Below are positions 31,985-44,500 of a stretch of DNA of 64,000 nucleotides, one piece after another. Numbering within the stretch: position 1 is the first letter of the stretch; each line of letters starts with the position of its first letter. The notes beneath the pieces are model-generated. The model did no database searches. It was given only the letters and a program-made list of their open reading frames with translations, and was not told the origin of the DNA. Position numbers and translations under genes: made by a program. Source of the stretch: Galeruca laticollis (Eukaryota; Arthropoda; Insecta; Coleoptera; Chrysomelidae); the NCBI GenBank assembly GCA_963921935.1, contig OY998181.1:116890957-116954956 (forward strand), given 5' to 3'.

Positions 31985-33926
31985 AACAATATTTGCCTTA
32001 TATTCTTATTTTTTATTGTGGATTTTAGATGATTATAATTTTATATTTAGAATTTTTATTTAGATTTGGCTAGCTCAGTTGGTTATTATTATATTGTTTT
32101 GTAATTTATTTTATTTTAATTATTCGGGAGCATGAAACACTTTCTACTCTTCGAGTCGTGGCATTCAAAACGTATTACCTTCATTTAAATAAAAGAAACA
32201 CTTTACTTATAACAACATTTAATTTTAAATTCTATATTTTATATGTGATAATAATAATTTGAGACGCCTATGGTCACCTCTAAAGAAATTATTGATATTA
32301 TATTTTGAACGGTGCGCATGCTCAAAATACAGTCATGCGTAAAATGAACATAATTTTAATAACGTGAGATGGAGCTTCTGTGGCTCATTAGAATGACATA
32401 GTATTAACAATCAAGAAACATTTAGATGGTTTAAAACATACCAGAATTTATGTGAAGAATATACATGAAAATGTTATCAATATGCTGTGGAAGAAAAGTA
32501 TTAAAATATTTATATAGACTTGGAAATGTTATACAGTTTATAAACAAATAGACAGATTACATGGAAACAAGTTAAGCATCATCTTATGATAAAATGGCGT
32601 ACGTACTTTTGAATTATTTATTTATTGAAATTAGGCCTTTTTGTTATTATTAAAGATTTAATTTATTAACTAATTAAATAAAGTCCGTTTTCTTTATATT
32701 TTGGATCGATCATTGATGTGAATGTTTATCAAAATACGAAAGTAAGCACTTATTTGAGTTTTTTTGCTTATTATTGGCCAATAATAGTTTAAAAGAACAC
32801 TGACCTGATGCTCTGGAATTGGGATAACTCTTCTGGACCCCAGGAATACTTCTCTGCAGATCCAATATCAATTTCTGGAGAAATTCTGCTGGTTTTTTGC
32901 AGAACAACTGTGTCTGATTATCGGTGAGTACTACACAAGATTGTTTTTCATAGTTATGTTAAAATTTATTGAGTTATTTAGGGAATTTCATAAAAAATTC
33001 GGGAACACTCTAACACACAGTACACACCTATCGACGCCACTTCTAATAATCCACGCTTCCTCTCGATTTTCACTTTTTTTCAACAAACCAAGTCTTTTGT
33101 TTGTTTTCAGGTCACTATCTACCAAAGTTTGTTTCAATACTTGTTGATTGCAAATGTTATCTGTCATTTTGTTTCTAACCAATCAGATATTGTCCTATGC
33201 AATTGAATTATTTGATTTTGGGTTTACTTAATAGAAAAGTTCATAAATATACTATTTCACATTTCTAATACACTTGTAGAGAGTCTTTTGAAATTTAATC
33301 ATACAAATAAATTAGAGTTGGTTATATACATAGATGTTATTTAAATAGCTCTATCTAATATTGTCATAAACAGTCTATTACTGTTACAATTATATGACTT
33401 AAATCATACATCCTTTTATGTATTCTCTATATAATTCTTGTATTAACTTATTTCTACTAACGCAATTAATAAATTATTATTTAATCCTATGTTCATTTTA
33501 CAGACATATATCATTTTCTTTATGTTTAATTGTTTATCTATGAAAAACTATACTCCTTATCCTAATAAATATTTATATTTGTATTCTAATGTAACTACTT
33601 ATATCTAAAATTCTCTTGACTTGATTATATAATTGTTTCTTTTTAGGTGAACAGCTGATCACGTTACAGAAGATATTCTTCGTCTTAGGCAACTTTATTT
33701 ACATCATTACATTGGTTAGGCAATCTCTATATTTTATGTTATTATTGAGGTAATTTCTTTATTTATTATATTGTTATAGGCTATTATTTAATATATCTTT
33801 ACTTGATATGCTTTTAAATTAAGAAAAGTGTTTCCTTTTTAATTGTGTTTTCTTAAATTATATTATTTTCATACTAGCAACATAGTTTTATAGAACTAAT
33901 TCTCTTAATATCTATGATATCTGGTT

Positions 33927-33929
<3 letters not shown>
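31983..33929 (-). repeat. Second reversed solo LTR of the TTGAACC family
   Basis: On the minus strand it begins TTGAACCAGATATCATAG at 33929 and ends near 31983. It keeps the block CATGCTCCCGAATAATT and CTGAGCTAGCCAAATC. It is the most diverged LTR of the family here, with many substitutions and small deletions. There is no internal region, and TA tracts lie on both sides. Confidence 0.85.

Positions 33930-34018
<89 letters not shown>
33928..34018. repeat. (TA)n tract, about 90 bp
   Basis: TA repeat interrupted only by ACAT-type variants. The IY-repeat frames on both strands are artefacts of it. Confidence 0.97.
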
Positions 34019-34020
<2 letters not shown>

Positions 34021-35076
34021 TTACACCTTTGTGCGTCCGTACATTGTCCTTTTACATTTAATCGTGCGTCCGATGGTAGTTGTGCGTCCGATATACGGAC
34101 GCACAATTATTTCTCAATTTAATCTACTTTTTCGATAGTTTTACATCATAACAATCATTCTCACAAATTTTATGATGGACGTCAAAATACGCTAAAATGA
34201 GTGAATTATATATTATGCGAGTTCCATAAATTTCCGTACTGGCGCTACTTGTATATACACGATGTGTATATACTAAAATATTTTTCAGCCAAACCAAGCG
34301 ATTTATGCGTCCGATAGTGGCAACACCGCAATGTTGATAATTGAGTGGCTATGTCTGAATATTTCTTCGGTCGTCGTTTCATAGGAATCTTCTAAAAACT
34401 TACATGAATTACTAGGACGCTGGGCCCATAGCAGCTATTGACATAATTTTTTCTTGTTGGTTGACGCAGTTTCATCCACTTTATGTCGCTGGGAAGATAA
34501 TATACTAACTCTTTTAAGATCCATAAAAGATGAGACGTCAACGTAAGACAACTAATAACAATGAATTAGTAACTTGACAAATATATAAAATTTTTGCAGA
34601 TAACTATAGAGAAGTATTGCTTAAAAATTTCATTCTGATCTTAGATTTTATCACTAAGCGCTTACCCAAATCGATAGTTTTCAAAATATACAGGAGTGTC
34701 ATGTAAAATTTGGAAGTTAATACAGGTCATTAAAAATTACGTCATTGAGTTGAAGATGTTTATCGTGGTTGTATGACCCGTCTCATTTTTCCTTGGACCG
34801 CAAAGTCTCAACTAATTACATTTTATTATTTCGGAAATACCGGATGCATGAACTTAGTGGCCAGTGATTTTATGGCATCAATCGTTCAAATTAGACACCA
34901 AGTACTATAGCATTTTCAAGTGGGTTCTTTTTATATTGATTAATTTTTTTTTTAATTTTACAGGTTGTCAAAAAGTTAGGTACAATGTTTTTGTAACGAA
35001 TAATTCTAAATAAACATAAAACTTATATATATTTTTCATTTTATTTATTTTTCTATTGACAGTTGGTAACATGATA
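34019..35076. other. Unassigned sequence with repeated GTGCGTCCG motif
   Basis: TGCGTCCG occurs four times near 34031-34110 and 34308, partly as an inverted pair (GTGCGTCCGATATACGGACG, a palindrome near 34082). A TTGTGCGTCC also occurs near 42083. It may be a degraded small transposon. I support no gene. Confidence 0.4.
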
Positions 35077-35078
35077 TA

Positions 35079-37384
35079 CAGGGTGTCCCGGGACTAATGG
35101 GAAAAAAGTCAGGAGCGTATAATCTGAGCCAAAATAATGTTAGTACTTCATATACACTTTTTCTATGCAGGCTCTTGTTTTCGAGTTATAGGCCTCCAAA
35201 GTTTCCATTTTGAATTTGGTTTTTATTTTTATTTTTTGAACCAGTTATTTGATCTTTATAAAATTTACGGTGAAGCTATAATATACGTGTAAGTTTATTT
35301 TGGTGAGGTAAACAGATTTACCGTAGAGCCTTGAAGCCAGGGACGGACTACTCGCAACGGTTAGTGATCCAAAAATTTTGCAGGGATGGCACTCCCTGTA
35401 TGAAATTATCGAAATGCACTTTCCCACACATTAAGCTAACGAAAAGGTACTCTTGTTAGAATTCGATAAAATAAGCCGTTTGGCTAATATTTACAGTTTT
35501 ATTAATGCACTACGTACCAATTTACCTAACTAACTTACTAATACGATGTCCAACGATGTACTACAAAAAAATGATTTGATGAAAGCAGATGATAAAAACA
35601 TTAAGAACTTATTCGATGAGAATGAAATAGGTACGCAAACAACGTAATTAGTTGCTTTTAATCAAAATTACGAACACAGCATTATCAAACTATTAAGAAA
35701 ACCTCAATAAACACAAGTTATAAAACATTAGACTAAAGCTAATTACTAAACAACAACAAAAACTAACGTTATTCTAATATATGTTCAATATGAGCTCCTC
35801 CCACTTCCACGCATATTCTAAGTCTACGAAGATTGTTTCTTTGCACTTGAAAGAGCAATCCCATATTATTTCTAATAACATTGCAGCGTACCACAATTAT
35901 GTCTATTAAATCTTGCCTTGTTTGCACAGCTGTTGCGTATACATTACTTTTGAGATAGCCCTAGAGAAAGAAATCCATAGCATTAACGTCTCCTGATCGC
36001 GGTGGCCATTGAATAGGGCCTCCACGACCAATCCATCTATTAGGAAACCTTGTGTGTAAATGCTGTCGTAGATCTAAACTGAAATGCATCAGACATGAAC
36101 CATAAATTCCTACGAGTTTGTAGTAGCACCTCATCAAACAGGTTCCATAACGCATTTTGCTAAAACTCCAAATATCTCTGACTGGTTAAAGTACCGTCAA
36201 TAAAGTATGGCTCTATCAAATGATTGCCAACTATTCATGTCCAAACATTAACCATACTGGCTCCTAGTTTGGATAATGCCATATGGATGCACATCATCCC
36301 ATAAATGCATATTATGAGAATTTATGAATCCATCTCTGGTGAAACCGGATTCGTTCGTAAAGAGAACATTACTAATAAATGTATTGTCTGATTGTTGTTA
36401 TCGCAGAAACCACTGGCTATACTCAAGTCGTGCAGGATAATCAGCCACTGTCATACAGTGTACTTTTTCCATGTGAAAAGGATATAACAGCTATTCTTTC
36501 AGGACGCGATGAACAACTGATTTCGAGACGTTATGTTCTCTTGGTAATTTTCGTAAACTCGTTGATGGTCCATTATCAACTGCATTTAACAAGTCTTGAT
36601 CAACTGCCACAGTACGCACGCTTTGTACTGGACCTTCTCCACCTTTTCTTGGCAAAAAACTTTAAAATTTTATTTTGTAAACATGAAAAATTACATTTAC
36701 TTATTCATACCTGTTTCTCGTATCCTGAGATCAATACGCTCAAACATTCGTCTGTCTGACAATGCACTGTTTGCAAAATGTTCTGCATAAAGCCTTCTGG
36801 CCTCTAAACAGTTTCGAGAAGCCAGTTGATACATTAAGTACATATCTGCATACTCAATAAAAGTGAATTCTGCCATTGAAACAACTGTTAAATTAAGGAC
36901 TTTTACCTCGTTGCGTACTTCTAAAAATAGTGAATGCGTAAATTGGTACGTAGTGCATTAATAAAACTGTGAATATTAGCCAAACGGCATATTTTATCGA
37001 ATTCCAACAAGAGTACCTTTTCGTTAGCTTAATGTGTGGGGATGTCCATTTCGATAATTTCATACAGGGTGTGCTATCCCTGCAAATTTTTTGGATCACT
37101 AACCATTGCGAGTAGTCCGTCCCTGGCTTCAAGGCACTACTGTAAATCTGTTTACCTTGCCAAAATAAACATACACGTACATTATAGCTTTACCGTAAAT
37201 TTTATGAAGATCAAATAACTAGTACAAAAAATAAAAATAAAAACAAAATTCAAAATTAAAACTTTGGAGGCCTATAACTCGAAAACGAGGGCCTGCATAG
37301 AAAAAGTTTATATGGAGTACTAACATTATTTTAGCTCATATTATACGCACCTGACTTTTTTCCCATTAGTCCCGGGACACCCTG
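35079..37384 (-). mobile_element. Mariner-like element with ~450-bp inverted repeats
   Basis: The ends are CAGGGTGTCCCGGGACTAAT and its complement, flanked by TA (35077-35078 and 37385-37386). Inverted similarity continues from 35079-35527 to 36937-37384, about 450 bp per arm. A minus-strand transposase pseudogene lies in the middle. TA duplication, CAGGG ends and the transposase motifs place it in the Tc1/mariner superfamily. It is 2306 bp long. Confidence 0.88.
35780..36880 (-). pseudogene. Tc1/mariner-superfamily transposase, decayed
   Basis: It starts at 36876 with MAEFTFIEYADMYLMYQLAS, a helix-turn-helix N-terminus with NCLEARRLYAEHF. It continues through broken frames with FTNESGFTRDGFINSHN and QHLHTRFPNRWIGRGG, then IQWPPRSGDVNAMDFFLWGY, and ends CVEVGGAHIEHILE near 35780. 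The pattern is that of a transposase type common in ant and beetle genomes. In it the first catalytic Asp (usual FTDE) reads Asn, and the final SPD box reads SGD. Several stops and frameshifts make it non-functional. Confidence 0.82.
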
Positions 37385-37386
37385 TA

Positions 37387-39639
37387 TGTACTGATGTCGA
37401 TTTCAAATTATTTGACACTTTCCACTACTTTCAAAAATTAAATTTATCAAAATTATTGAGAATGATAACAGTGATAGTGAATTTAAAAAAAGCGGAGCAA
37501 GTAATTTCTAGCTGGCACTGGATGAATTAGAAACTTTTAGTTCCATTTAAAATAGAAATACTTTTTATTGGTATTTCTATAATGAAAAAAAAACTAAGAA
37601 AAAACAAATAAACTCCAGATCTAATGCCGGAAATAAGTGTTACTATTAAAAATGTCTAGTACTATCATTTCTAAGCTTCAAATATCGATATAAATAAACA
37701 TTTCCAATTTTGTTCAAAAACTCTTTATATTTGGTTTACTTTTCTTTGAAAGTCTATTATAAAAGATAATATTAGCACTAATGTTGTCACATTTATTTCG
37801 AAAAAAAATACTCTGGAGATATTGCCCCCCAACCTCTCCATAAGGAGAAAAAAACGCTTGAATAAGTCGATTTTCATCAAGAGATAGTAATTCCTTAATT
37901 TTTTTTCTCATTCATCTTATTTGAAAGGTGATTATCAAAATGTATTTCTCGCAAGTGTTTATGTGACTCACACCTACTCAAATTTAGCCAAACAAATTCG
38001 GCTTCTTAACAAAGCCGGTCAACAGGGTCTAAAATCAATAATTAAATGATTCGTGACAGTTTAAGCTGAACGGTTTTATCAAAAAGTTTTTGTCCACTCT
38101 ATAATAGAGCATTAGATAGTGCAATAAAGATTCGAATAAGACAATGTAAGCAATTTTGATGAACTTTAAACCATTTAGCATTAGCTGTTACTTAATGTTA
38201 TTTTTGAAATCATCTATTTATACCGTTTCAAATCAGGTGTCAATTGATCCCTTTTGCTATTCAAAAGAAAATTTAAGGAACGACTATCACCTGAAAGGGG
38301 CTAAGAAAATATCCAAACTTTTATAGTGACGGATATTGACTTGTAATCTACCTAGAGCTTGAATTAGTGGAATTTTTTAGTACATGAATTTTTTTTAAAG
38401 TTCATGTACGAGACAAATTTTCCGCAAGTAATTCAAGCACGTGGGGGATTCGATAAGAAAATTTTATACCATAATTATTAAAGGAAAAACATTAGGCAAA
38501 TATCTATTGAGACGTCATCCATAAATAAATAGAAGCCCTGTGTGTAACGCAAGTTTTGAAGTTTTTGTTATTTGAACTGTCATTATCAATGTGTGGGTTT
38601 TTAACTTTGAAACGAAATGTCGCGGTTTGCAAAGGAAACTACAGAGTTAATTATGGAAGAGGTGGAAAATTTAACTCCATCAAATACCAACAAGTCTACG
38701 GTAACAGTGTCGAAATGTCAATATTGACTAGAAGTGAAAGTGAATACATTCGTATTGCGGGAGATGATATCTGTCATGTGCCGTGAAATTTCCACTTTTT
38801 AATTTTACGTCTACAAGTTCATGTGGATGAAAAGTTTTAAGATAATTTGCTGGTTCTAATAAAGCATCTGATTGGTATAACGATGACTGATATAAAATTT
38901 CCATGCAAATTCGAAAATCGACTTGTCCAAGCGCTTTTTTACTCTATATATACAGGGATGGCGATAAGACTTAATCTTATTACAATAGTATACTTATATT
39001 GTTTTATCAAAATCAATATTTCAACGAACAGCAGAGATAATATTGAAATAGTACATAGTTTTACTTTTAACTTACAGTATGCTATTATTTCTACTGGCTA
39101 GTCAGCTAGTAGCAATACGAGAAAGCCTGTACAACAAAGGAAAATAAAAAATTTTTTCTGTCATGTGTCACAATAATAATATCATGTTTTTCTCTACGAG
39201 AATGCATGAAAAAAATTTAGGGGGATTGTAGGGGGAGTCCCACACTTCCGAGTAATTACCAATGAGGATTCATATGTTAAATAATTTCAGTTAAATAAAT
39301 AGTTAGTTGACAACTGAAATATGTATTCAATGTATATGACTACTGCGCCTTTAAATCTCGTGTAAAACACTTGTTATAGTCGACGTAAGATATATAGTGC
39401 GAACTTTAAGGTTTCGGCTTATCGTTTGACTTTAATACACTCATAGTCCAGTCAAATTATAATTTAAAATGCTCATTTGACGATATATTTAATATTATAA
39501 TTTCAACTAATAATCGTTAAAATGTATTTAATATGTTATAACACATACATATGGAGCGCCATCCTACTTTTTAAGGTACTTAGCGTTAATGTATAGAACA
39601 AAACACATTGCTTTAAACAATATTAACCTATTTATATTT
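37387..39639. other. Unassigned sequence
   Basis: No gene is supported with confidence. In one frame at 38615-38780 the stretch MSRFAKETTELIMEEVENLT followed by PSNTNKSTVTVSK recalls the N-terminus of Crypton/DUF3504-type tyrosine-recombinase proteins. It has a stop soon after, and no catalytic domain is present, so it is only a possible scrap. A mirrored piece ACATGAATTTTTTTTAAAGT near 38383 is a small AT-rich hairpin. Confidence 0.3.
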
Positions 39640-39815
39640 AAAAACATCTTAAACATAACACCAGACAATTAACACTACCTTATATGTCGTTTCATTAAGA
39701 AGAAGTAGAAATATTTTTGAATGAGTTTAGAGTTATATTGTTGAAGTTGAACTATAAGTTGAATGCTTTTAATTTTTTGATTAATTTTATTGCGTTTTTA
39801 ATTGACTATTTATTT

Positions 39816-39879
<64 letters not shown>

Positions 39880-39942
39880 CATCTTAAACATAACACCAGA
39901 CAATTAACACTACCTTATATCTCGTTTTATTAAGAAGAATTG
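39640..39942. repeat. Direct repeat of about 70 bp around a (TA)n tract
   Basis: 39642-39712 (AAACATCTTAAACATAACAC, then CCAGACAATTAACACTACC) is repeated at 39876-39945 with few changes (GTCGTTTCATT against CTCGTTTTATT). The 160 bp between includes a TA tract (39821-39873). It is a local duplication or an insertion with an unusually long flank copy. Confidence 0.8.
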
Positions 39943-40204
39943 GGAGTATAAATTTCCAATAACTTATTATTTTTCCCATCTTTTACTGGACTATAAGTAT
40001 ATTTTGGAATGGCAATTTTTTCGAACACAACAGGTGCACTCTCACTCTTTAGTTGGTAGGATGACATCTAGAAATATTGTAGTGATTTTCTGAGAAATTT
40101 GGGTAAGATAACATATTTATTATATAGCAATTATATTTGTAGTTAAAAATTAAATATTTACAACGTGGCGTCCTTGGGAAATATCGAGTTCGGTCCAAAA
40201 TATT

Positions 40205-41390
40205 GTGTGTAACAACAATGAAAATTTAAATAATTGTGATCAAAGTGAAAACAGGATTCGACGTCATTTAAATTTGGAAACACAGAAGATATGTTTCAAT
40301 GTGTATAAGAATCTACGAGAAAAGTTTGGTTTCAATGAAGAAACAGAATTAATGTGCGCAGTATCTGATTTAATAGAAGTTCCCCTGTCAACTATACGTA
40401 AAATAGCCAAGAATGGGCCTTGCGAACGTAAGGAGCGACGTGAGGGATTGAATAAACCTTTAGATGTGTCTGTAATAAAATAATTAAAACCACCCTATAC
40501 GATTGTTACAAAAGTAATGACGATTGAAACGATTGAAATAATAAGAAATAAATTGTCAAATGTCGGCCGTAATGTAAATGTCTTAAGAAAACTATTGAAA
40601 ACTGGATTAAAAAATTGGGATTCAAATTCAAAACGATTAATAGACGTCAAACAGTCATGGAAAGCAGAAGAATAGTGGATATACTGTATACATACTTGGA
40701 ACAAGTAACTAGAGAAGAAAATTGGCCAATTGTCTATTTGGACAAAACTTTGTATGATACACACGACACGGTTAAAAAAGGATGGACTGATGAGTCAAAC
40801 ATTTGTATGCCAACAATGCCTGCAAACAAAGGATCTAGACTTATTATTGTGCATTGCGGTGGATATGAAGGATGGGTTCCGAATGCCTTAAAAATTAGTG
40901 GAAAAAAATGGAAGATTGCAACGTTGACTATCATAAGAACATGGTTTGAATTCACATTGATCCCAAACTTAGAGCCAAATGGTGTTACAGTTCTTGACAA
41001 CGCTTCTTATTACTCACGCCAGCTCAATAAAATACCAAATATAAGAAGACCGAAGTACAAATTTTTTTAATGGATAATAATTCCTACTTTGAAGATTCGA
41101 TTCTTATACAAAACAGCAACTGATTGAAGTTTTACAGACAAAGAAATTTGAGAAAGTATACGCCCTAGGGAGTATTGCTGAAAAACATGGACACTCTATA
41201 GTGAGACTTCTTCCTTATTTTGTATTTTCAGTCCCATCTGGTTAATTTGGGCACAATATTGGGCAAGTCCATATTAATGGAGGAAATAAATTTATTATTG
41301 TTTTACAAGACGATAGTGATAGTGAAGCTGAAGATATGGGAGAGGATAGCATTTTTGGAAGAAGAAAATTAATTAAGTTTAATATATTTC
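40205..41390 (+). pseudogene. IS630/Tc1-type (DDE_3) transposase, decayed
   Basis: 40205-40480 encodes a helix-rich N-terminus (RIRRHLNLETQKICFNVYKN). After a break, 40500-40615 matches the next helix-turn-helix. 40615-41068 codes MGFKFKTINRRQTVMESRRI, PIVYLDKTLYDTHDT, SRLIIVHCGGYEGWVP and VTVLDNASYYS, the first two Asp boxes of the family (usual YLDET and MDNAPYHS). A deletion removes the segment after SGKKW. The last part is in other frames: KKFEKVYALGSIAEKHGHS, then FSPIWLIWAQ, where the catalytic Glu of the usual NPIELIWAQ reads Trp. An acidic tail DDSDSEAEDMGED follows. It has multiple frameshifts and is non-functional. Inverted ends were not found. Confidence 0.78.
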
Positions 41391-42124
41391 TCATCTCACT
41401 TATATAGTAGTGACAAACAGGAGTTAGACATAATATTTATTTTTAAAGAATTGTTTTATTCATTGTTATAGAATTTCTTTTTTTGTGTTATTTCTTTAAT
41501 AGAGTTTTGTTTTGTCCATAAAAAATCGGATGGGATGCAAAAAGGACTCATTTCACGTCTGGTATCCCGATTAAACCGAATGCCCTTTTAACATTTACGT
41601 AACATCAAATACAATATAGGTATTGGTAAAAGTAAACAAAATAATAATACTTCCAGAGTCTAGCTCCGCAACATAACTTAAAGGGGATATAGGATTACAT
41701 TGCTACACTATTTGTTATGCGCCAAATATATTTTAATATACTAACTTTCTAAATCTACCCTATGACTTAAAGGATGCGGTGAAAATCTAAGAATTTCTGA
41801 GCAGCCCCATATTGTCGTTTGATATGAATATAATTTGTTCCAATCTTCTACCATTCAAAATCATTAACCACTTAAATTTAACTTGATTTTTAAAGTTTTA
41901 ACCTTAGACCTCAATTGGAATTGTTTGTTCAAGAGGATTCAAATGTATTTCGTAACGTAACCAACTACAATTTTTACGACTATCCATAAATTTAAGATAA
42001 TGGGTAGTATACAAAAATATCAACATATCAATACCAAACATCTTGTATGTTTACAAAAACTATATTCAACCAAATCACGCGAGTTGTGCGTCCTCTTATA
42101 GCAACTTAAAATTAGCGGTTCCTT
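41391..42124. other. AT-rich unassigned sequence
   Basis: No gene or repeat is recognised apart from a TTGTGCGTCC echo of the 34-kb region near 42083. Confidence 0.3.
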
Positions 42125-42345
42125 CTCTTTGTTTCTTCCAAAAACTAAGAACAGATAATATGCTACGGTATAGTTTATAATATTTCCACAATAAACTATA
42201 ATAACAGTTATAATGATTATTATAATAATGAACTCCCACAATGAAATAATTATTCTAGTAACTAATAAATTCCTGAGAAATAAACAAACAAATGTTGCTG
42301 TTGTTGCGAACTTACTCAAAAATTATCCCAAATTCCCCGTCTGAA
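42125..42345 (-). repeat. Dispersed repeat related to 18735-18925
   Basis: The reverse complement contains GGGAATTTGGGATAATTT, CAGCAACATTTGTTTGTTTA, TTTCTCAGGAAT and TTTCATTGTGGGAG. These follow the plus strand at 18735-18925 in order. It is roughly 80 percent similar by eye. In the other copy it lies inside the 2.1-kb CATTGACATA element, so this may be a fragment of that family or of something nested in it. Confidence 0.65.
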
Positions 42346-42603
42346 AACTTTTGACCCAGATCAATGAAATAACAACAAGATCTACGAATAGTGCGTGACA
42401 TATGAACAATAAACAACGAATAGATTGCTCCCATGTTTTACATCTTTCCTTGGTTGTACCGTACCGATGACAGCTAATGAGCCAGAAACATGCATGTCTG
42501 CGGTTACCACTCCTTTCAGTAGCCCATTCTTCTATTTGCGTGCAATACCCACCAATCTATTCGTTGTTTATTGTTCATATGTCACGCACTATTCGTAGAT
42601 CTT
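42346..42603. repeat. Rearranged copy of the 22-kb palindrome family
   Basis: 42346-42426 follows 22345-22422 (TAACAACAAGATCTACGAAT, TGCGTGACATATGAACAA). 42427-42600 follows 22707-22849 and continues into TTGTTTATTGTTCATATGTC (TTGCTCCCATGTTTTACATC, GACAGCTAATGAGCCAGAAA). The outer 60 bp are inverted copies of each other. It is a foldback unit with a single-copy middle, followed at once by a TA tract. Confidence 0.75.
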
Positions 42604-42626
42604 ATATATATATATATATATATATA
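42604..42626. repeat. (TA)n tract
   Basis: A short TA tract bordering the 5' LTR of gag-only element 2. The last four bases TATA equal the four bases after its 3' LTR. Confidence 0.9.
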
Positions 42627-44432
42627 TTGAACCAGATATCTTAGATAATAAGAGAAGTAGTATTATAAAATTAAGTTTGCTAGTATGAAATATATATGAA
42701 AATAACATAATTTAAGAAAACAAGTAAAAAGGAAACACTTTTCTTAATTTAAACAACATATCAAATAAAGATATATTAAATAACAGCCTATAACAATATA
42801 ATAAAAAAGGAATTACCTCAATGATAACATAAAATATAGATATTGCCTAACCAATGTAATGATGTAAATAAAGTTGCCTAAGACGTAGAATAATTTCCAT
42901 ATCATAACAGCTGTTCATCTGAAATGAAAACAAATATTACTATAGTTAATTCATTATAATCATTAATTTAAGAATAAGAACAAATATAAATATTGAATAG
43001 AATATAATCCAATAGATTTCATAGATAAACAAATAATGACATATAGACAAATAACATAAGAGAATTTATATTTATAATTGATATGAATGTAACAAGGATA
43101 TACTATCAATAATAATATTGAATGTTCTACCATGTAAGTGTATCTATGTATAACCAATTTTAATGTATTTGTATGTATGAAATTGTTTTGATAAGTGATT
43201 GAAGTTTCAATTATCTGATTACAAAAGACAATATCTTATTGGTTATAAAAGATGACATAACAAACTGTGAATCAATAAATAAACTTTTGAATAGTGATCT
43301 GGAAAAGAACAAAAGACTGTGTTGTTTAAAAAAGTTGAGAATCGAGGGGACGCTTGAAGAGAACGGTAGCGAGTGTTAAGAAGCGAGGTGTGTGTGGGAT
43401 AGTGTTCCAAAAAATTTAAAGATATTCCCGGTATAAGACATTTAAACTCCTAAAGTACTATTAAATACAATATTAGAAATACTTACAGTTAATTGTAACA
43501 AGTTTTCCGACAAGAATCTGTGAAATTTTCAACAACTTTGGTTTTTTTGGAGATTCAGTGGAGTGTTCCTGGGATCCAGAGACTTTCTTCCAAATTCAAG
43601 ATCAACAGGTCAGTGTATTTAAATCATTTATTGGCCAATAAATAGTGTAAAAACTCAAAATCCCAATTAAGTACTTAATATCATAAATTGACAAACTTTT
43701 TCACATATGAACGATCTAAAAAAGAAAGAAACAGACTTTATATAGTGTATTCATTGCATAAATCGTTAAATTTAATAAAAGGCCGAACTTTATATAAATT
43801 AAAATATGTACTTACGCTAATCACGCCATCTTGTAATTGCATAAATATGGTGATTGAAATTTCATAATGTAATAACTATGTCCTTCTGTATATAATCTCT
43901 ATTTCTCTATCCATGTATATAACTAATTTCTTCCCACAGCTACTTGTATCATATATAACTATGATATATATAAATTCTTTTATGTTTATTGTTGAACCAT
44001 TCAATTGTTTGCATCGTTAACAAATTGTGTTGTATTAATATAGATGTTTCTTACGTACCATAATTATTCGTTTCATGCTAAAGCGCATGACTAATTTTTT
44101 CACGCATGCGCATTTATGATATTATTAAAATCAATAAATAGGTACAATATATCCATTGGCGTCGCATATTATTTTATCAAATAAATATTGCATTGATAAT
44201 TAAATTGATTTCAAATAATGTGTTTTTTTTTTATTTCAACCATTACAACAGTATAAATTGCCAGGACTCAAAGGGAAAAAGGATTTCATGCTCCCGAATA
44301 ATCTAATTAAAATAAATTATTAAACAAATATTAAAAACAAACTGAGCTAGCCAAACTTAAAACAAAAATTTATAAACATATACATTTAAATCTACTATAA
44401 AAGTAAGTATAATATCAAATAATTGTTAATAA
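42627..44432 (+). repeat. 5' LTR of gag-only element 2
   Basis: It starts TTGAACCAGATATCTTAG and ends near GTTAATAA. It pairs with 47201-49002. Confidence 0.87.
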
Positions 44433-44433
44433 T

Positions 44434-44454
44434 TGTCACCCAAAACGTGGGGCG
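44434..44454 (+). promoter_or_regulatory. Degraded tRNA-Lys-type primer binding site
   Basis: TGTCACCCAAAACGTGGGGC stands where element 1 has TGGCGCCCAACGTGGGGC. The changes in the TGG end and an inserted A pair suggest priming would now be poor. Confidence 0.65.
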
Positions 44455-44500
44455 TTGTAAAAATTTTGGTTATATTTGTAAAATTTAATACTTAATTAAA

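Noticed and set aside
38615..38780. Crypton/DUF3504 tyrosine recombinase
   Set aside because: Only a short N-terminal-like stretch followed by a stop; no catalytic domain.
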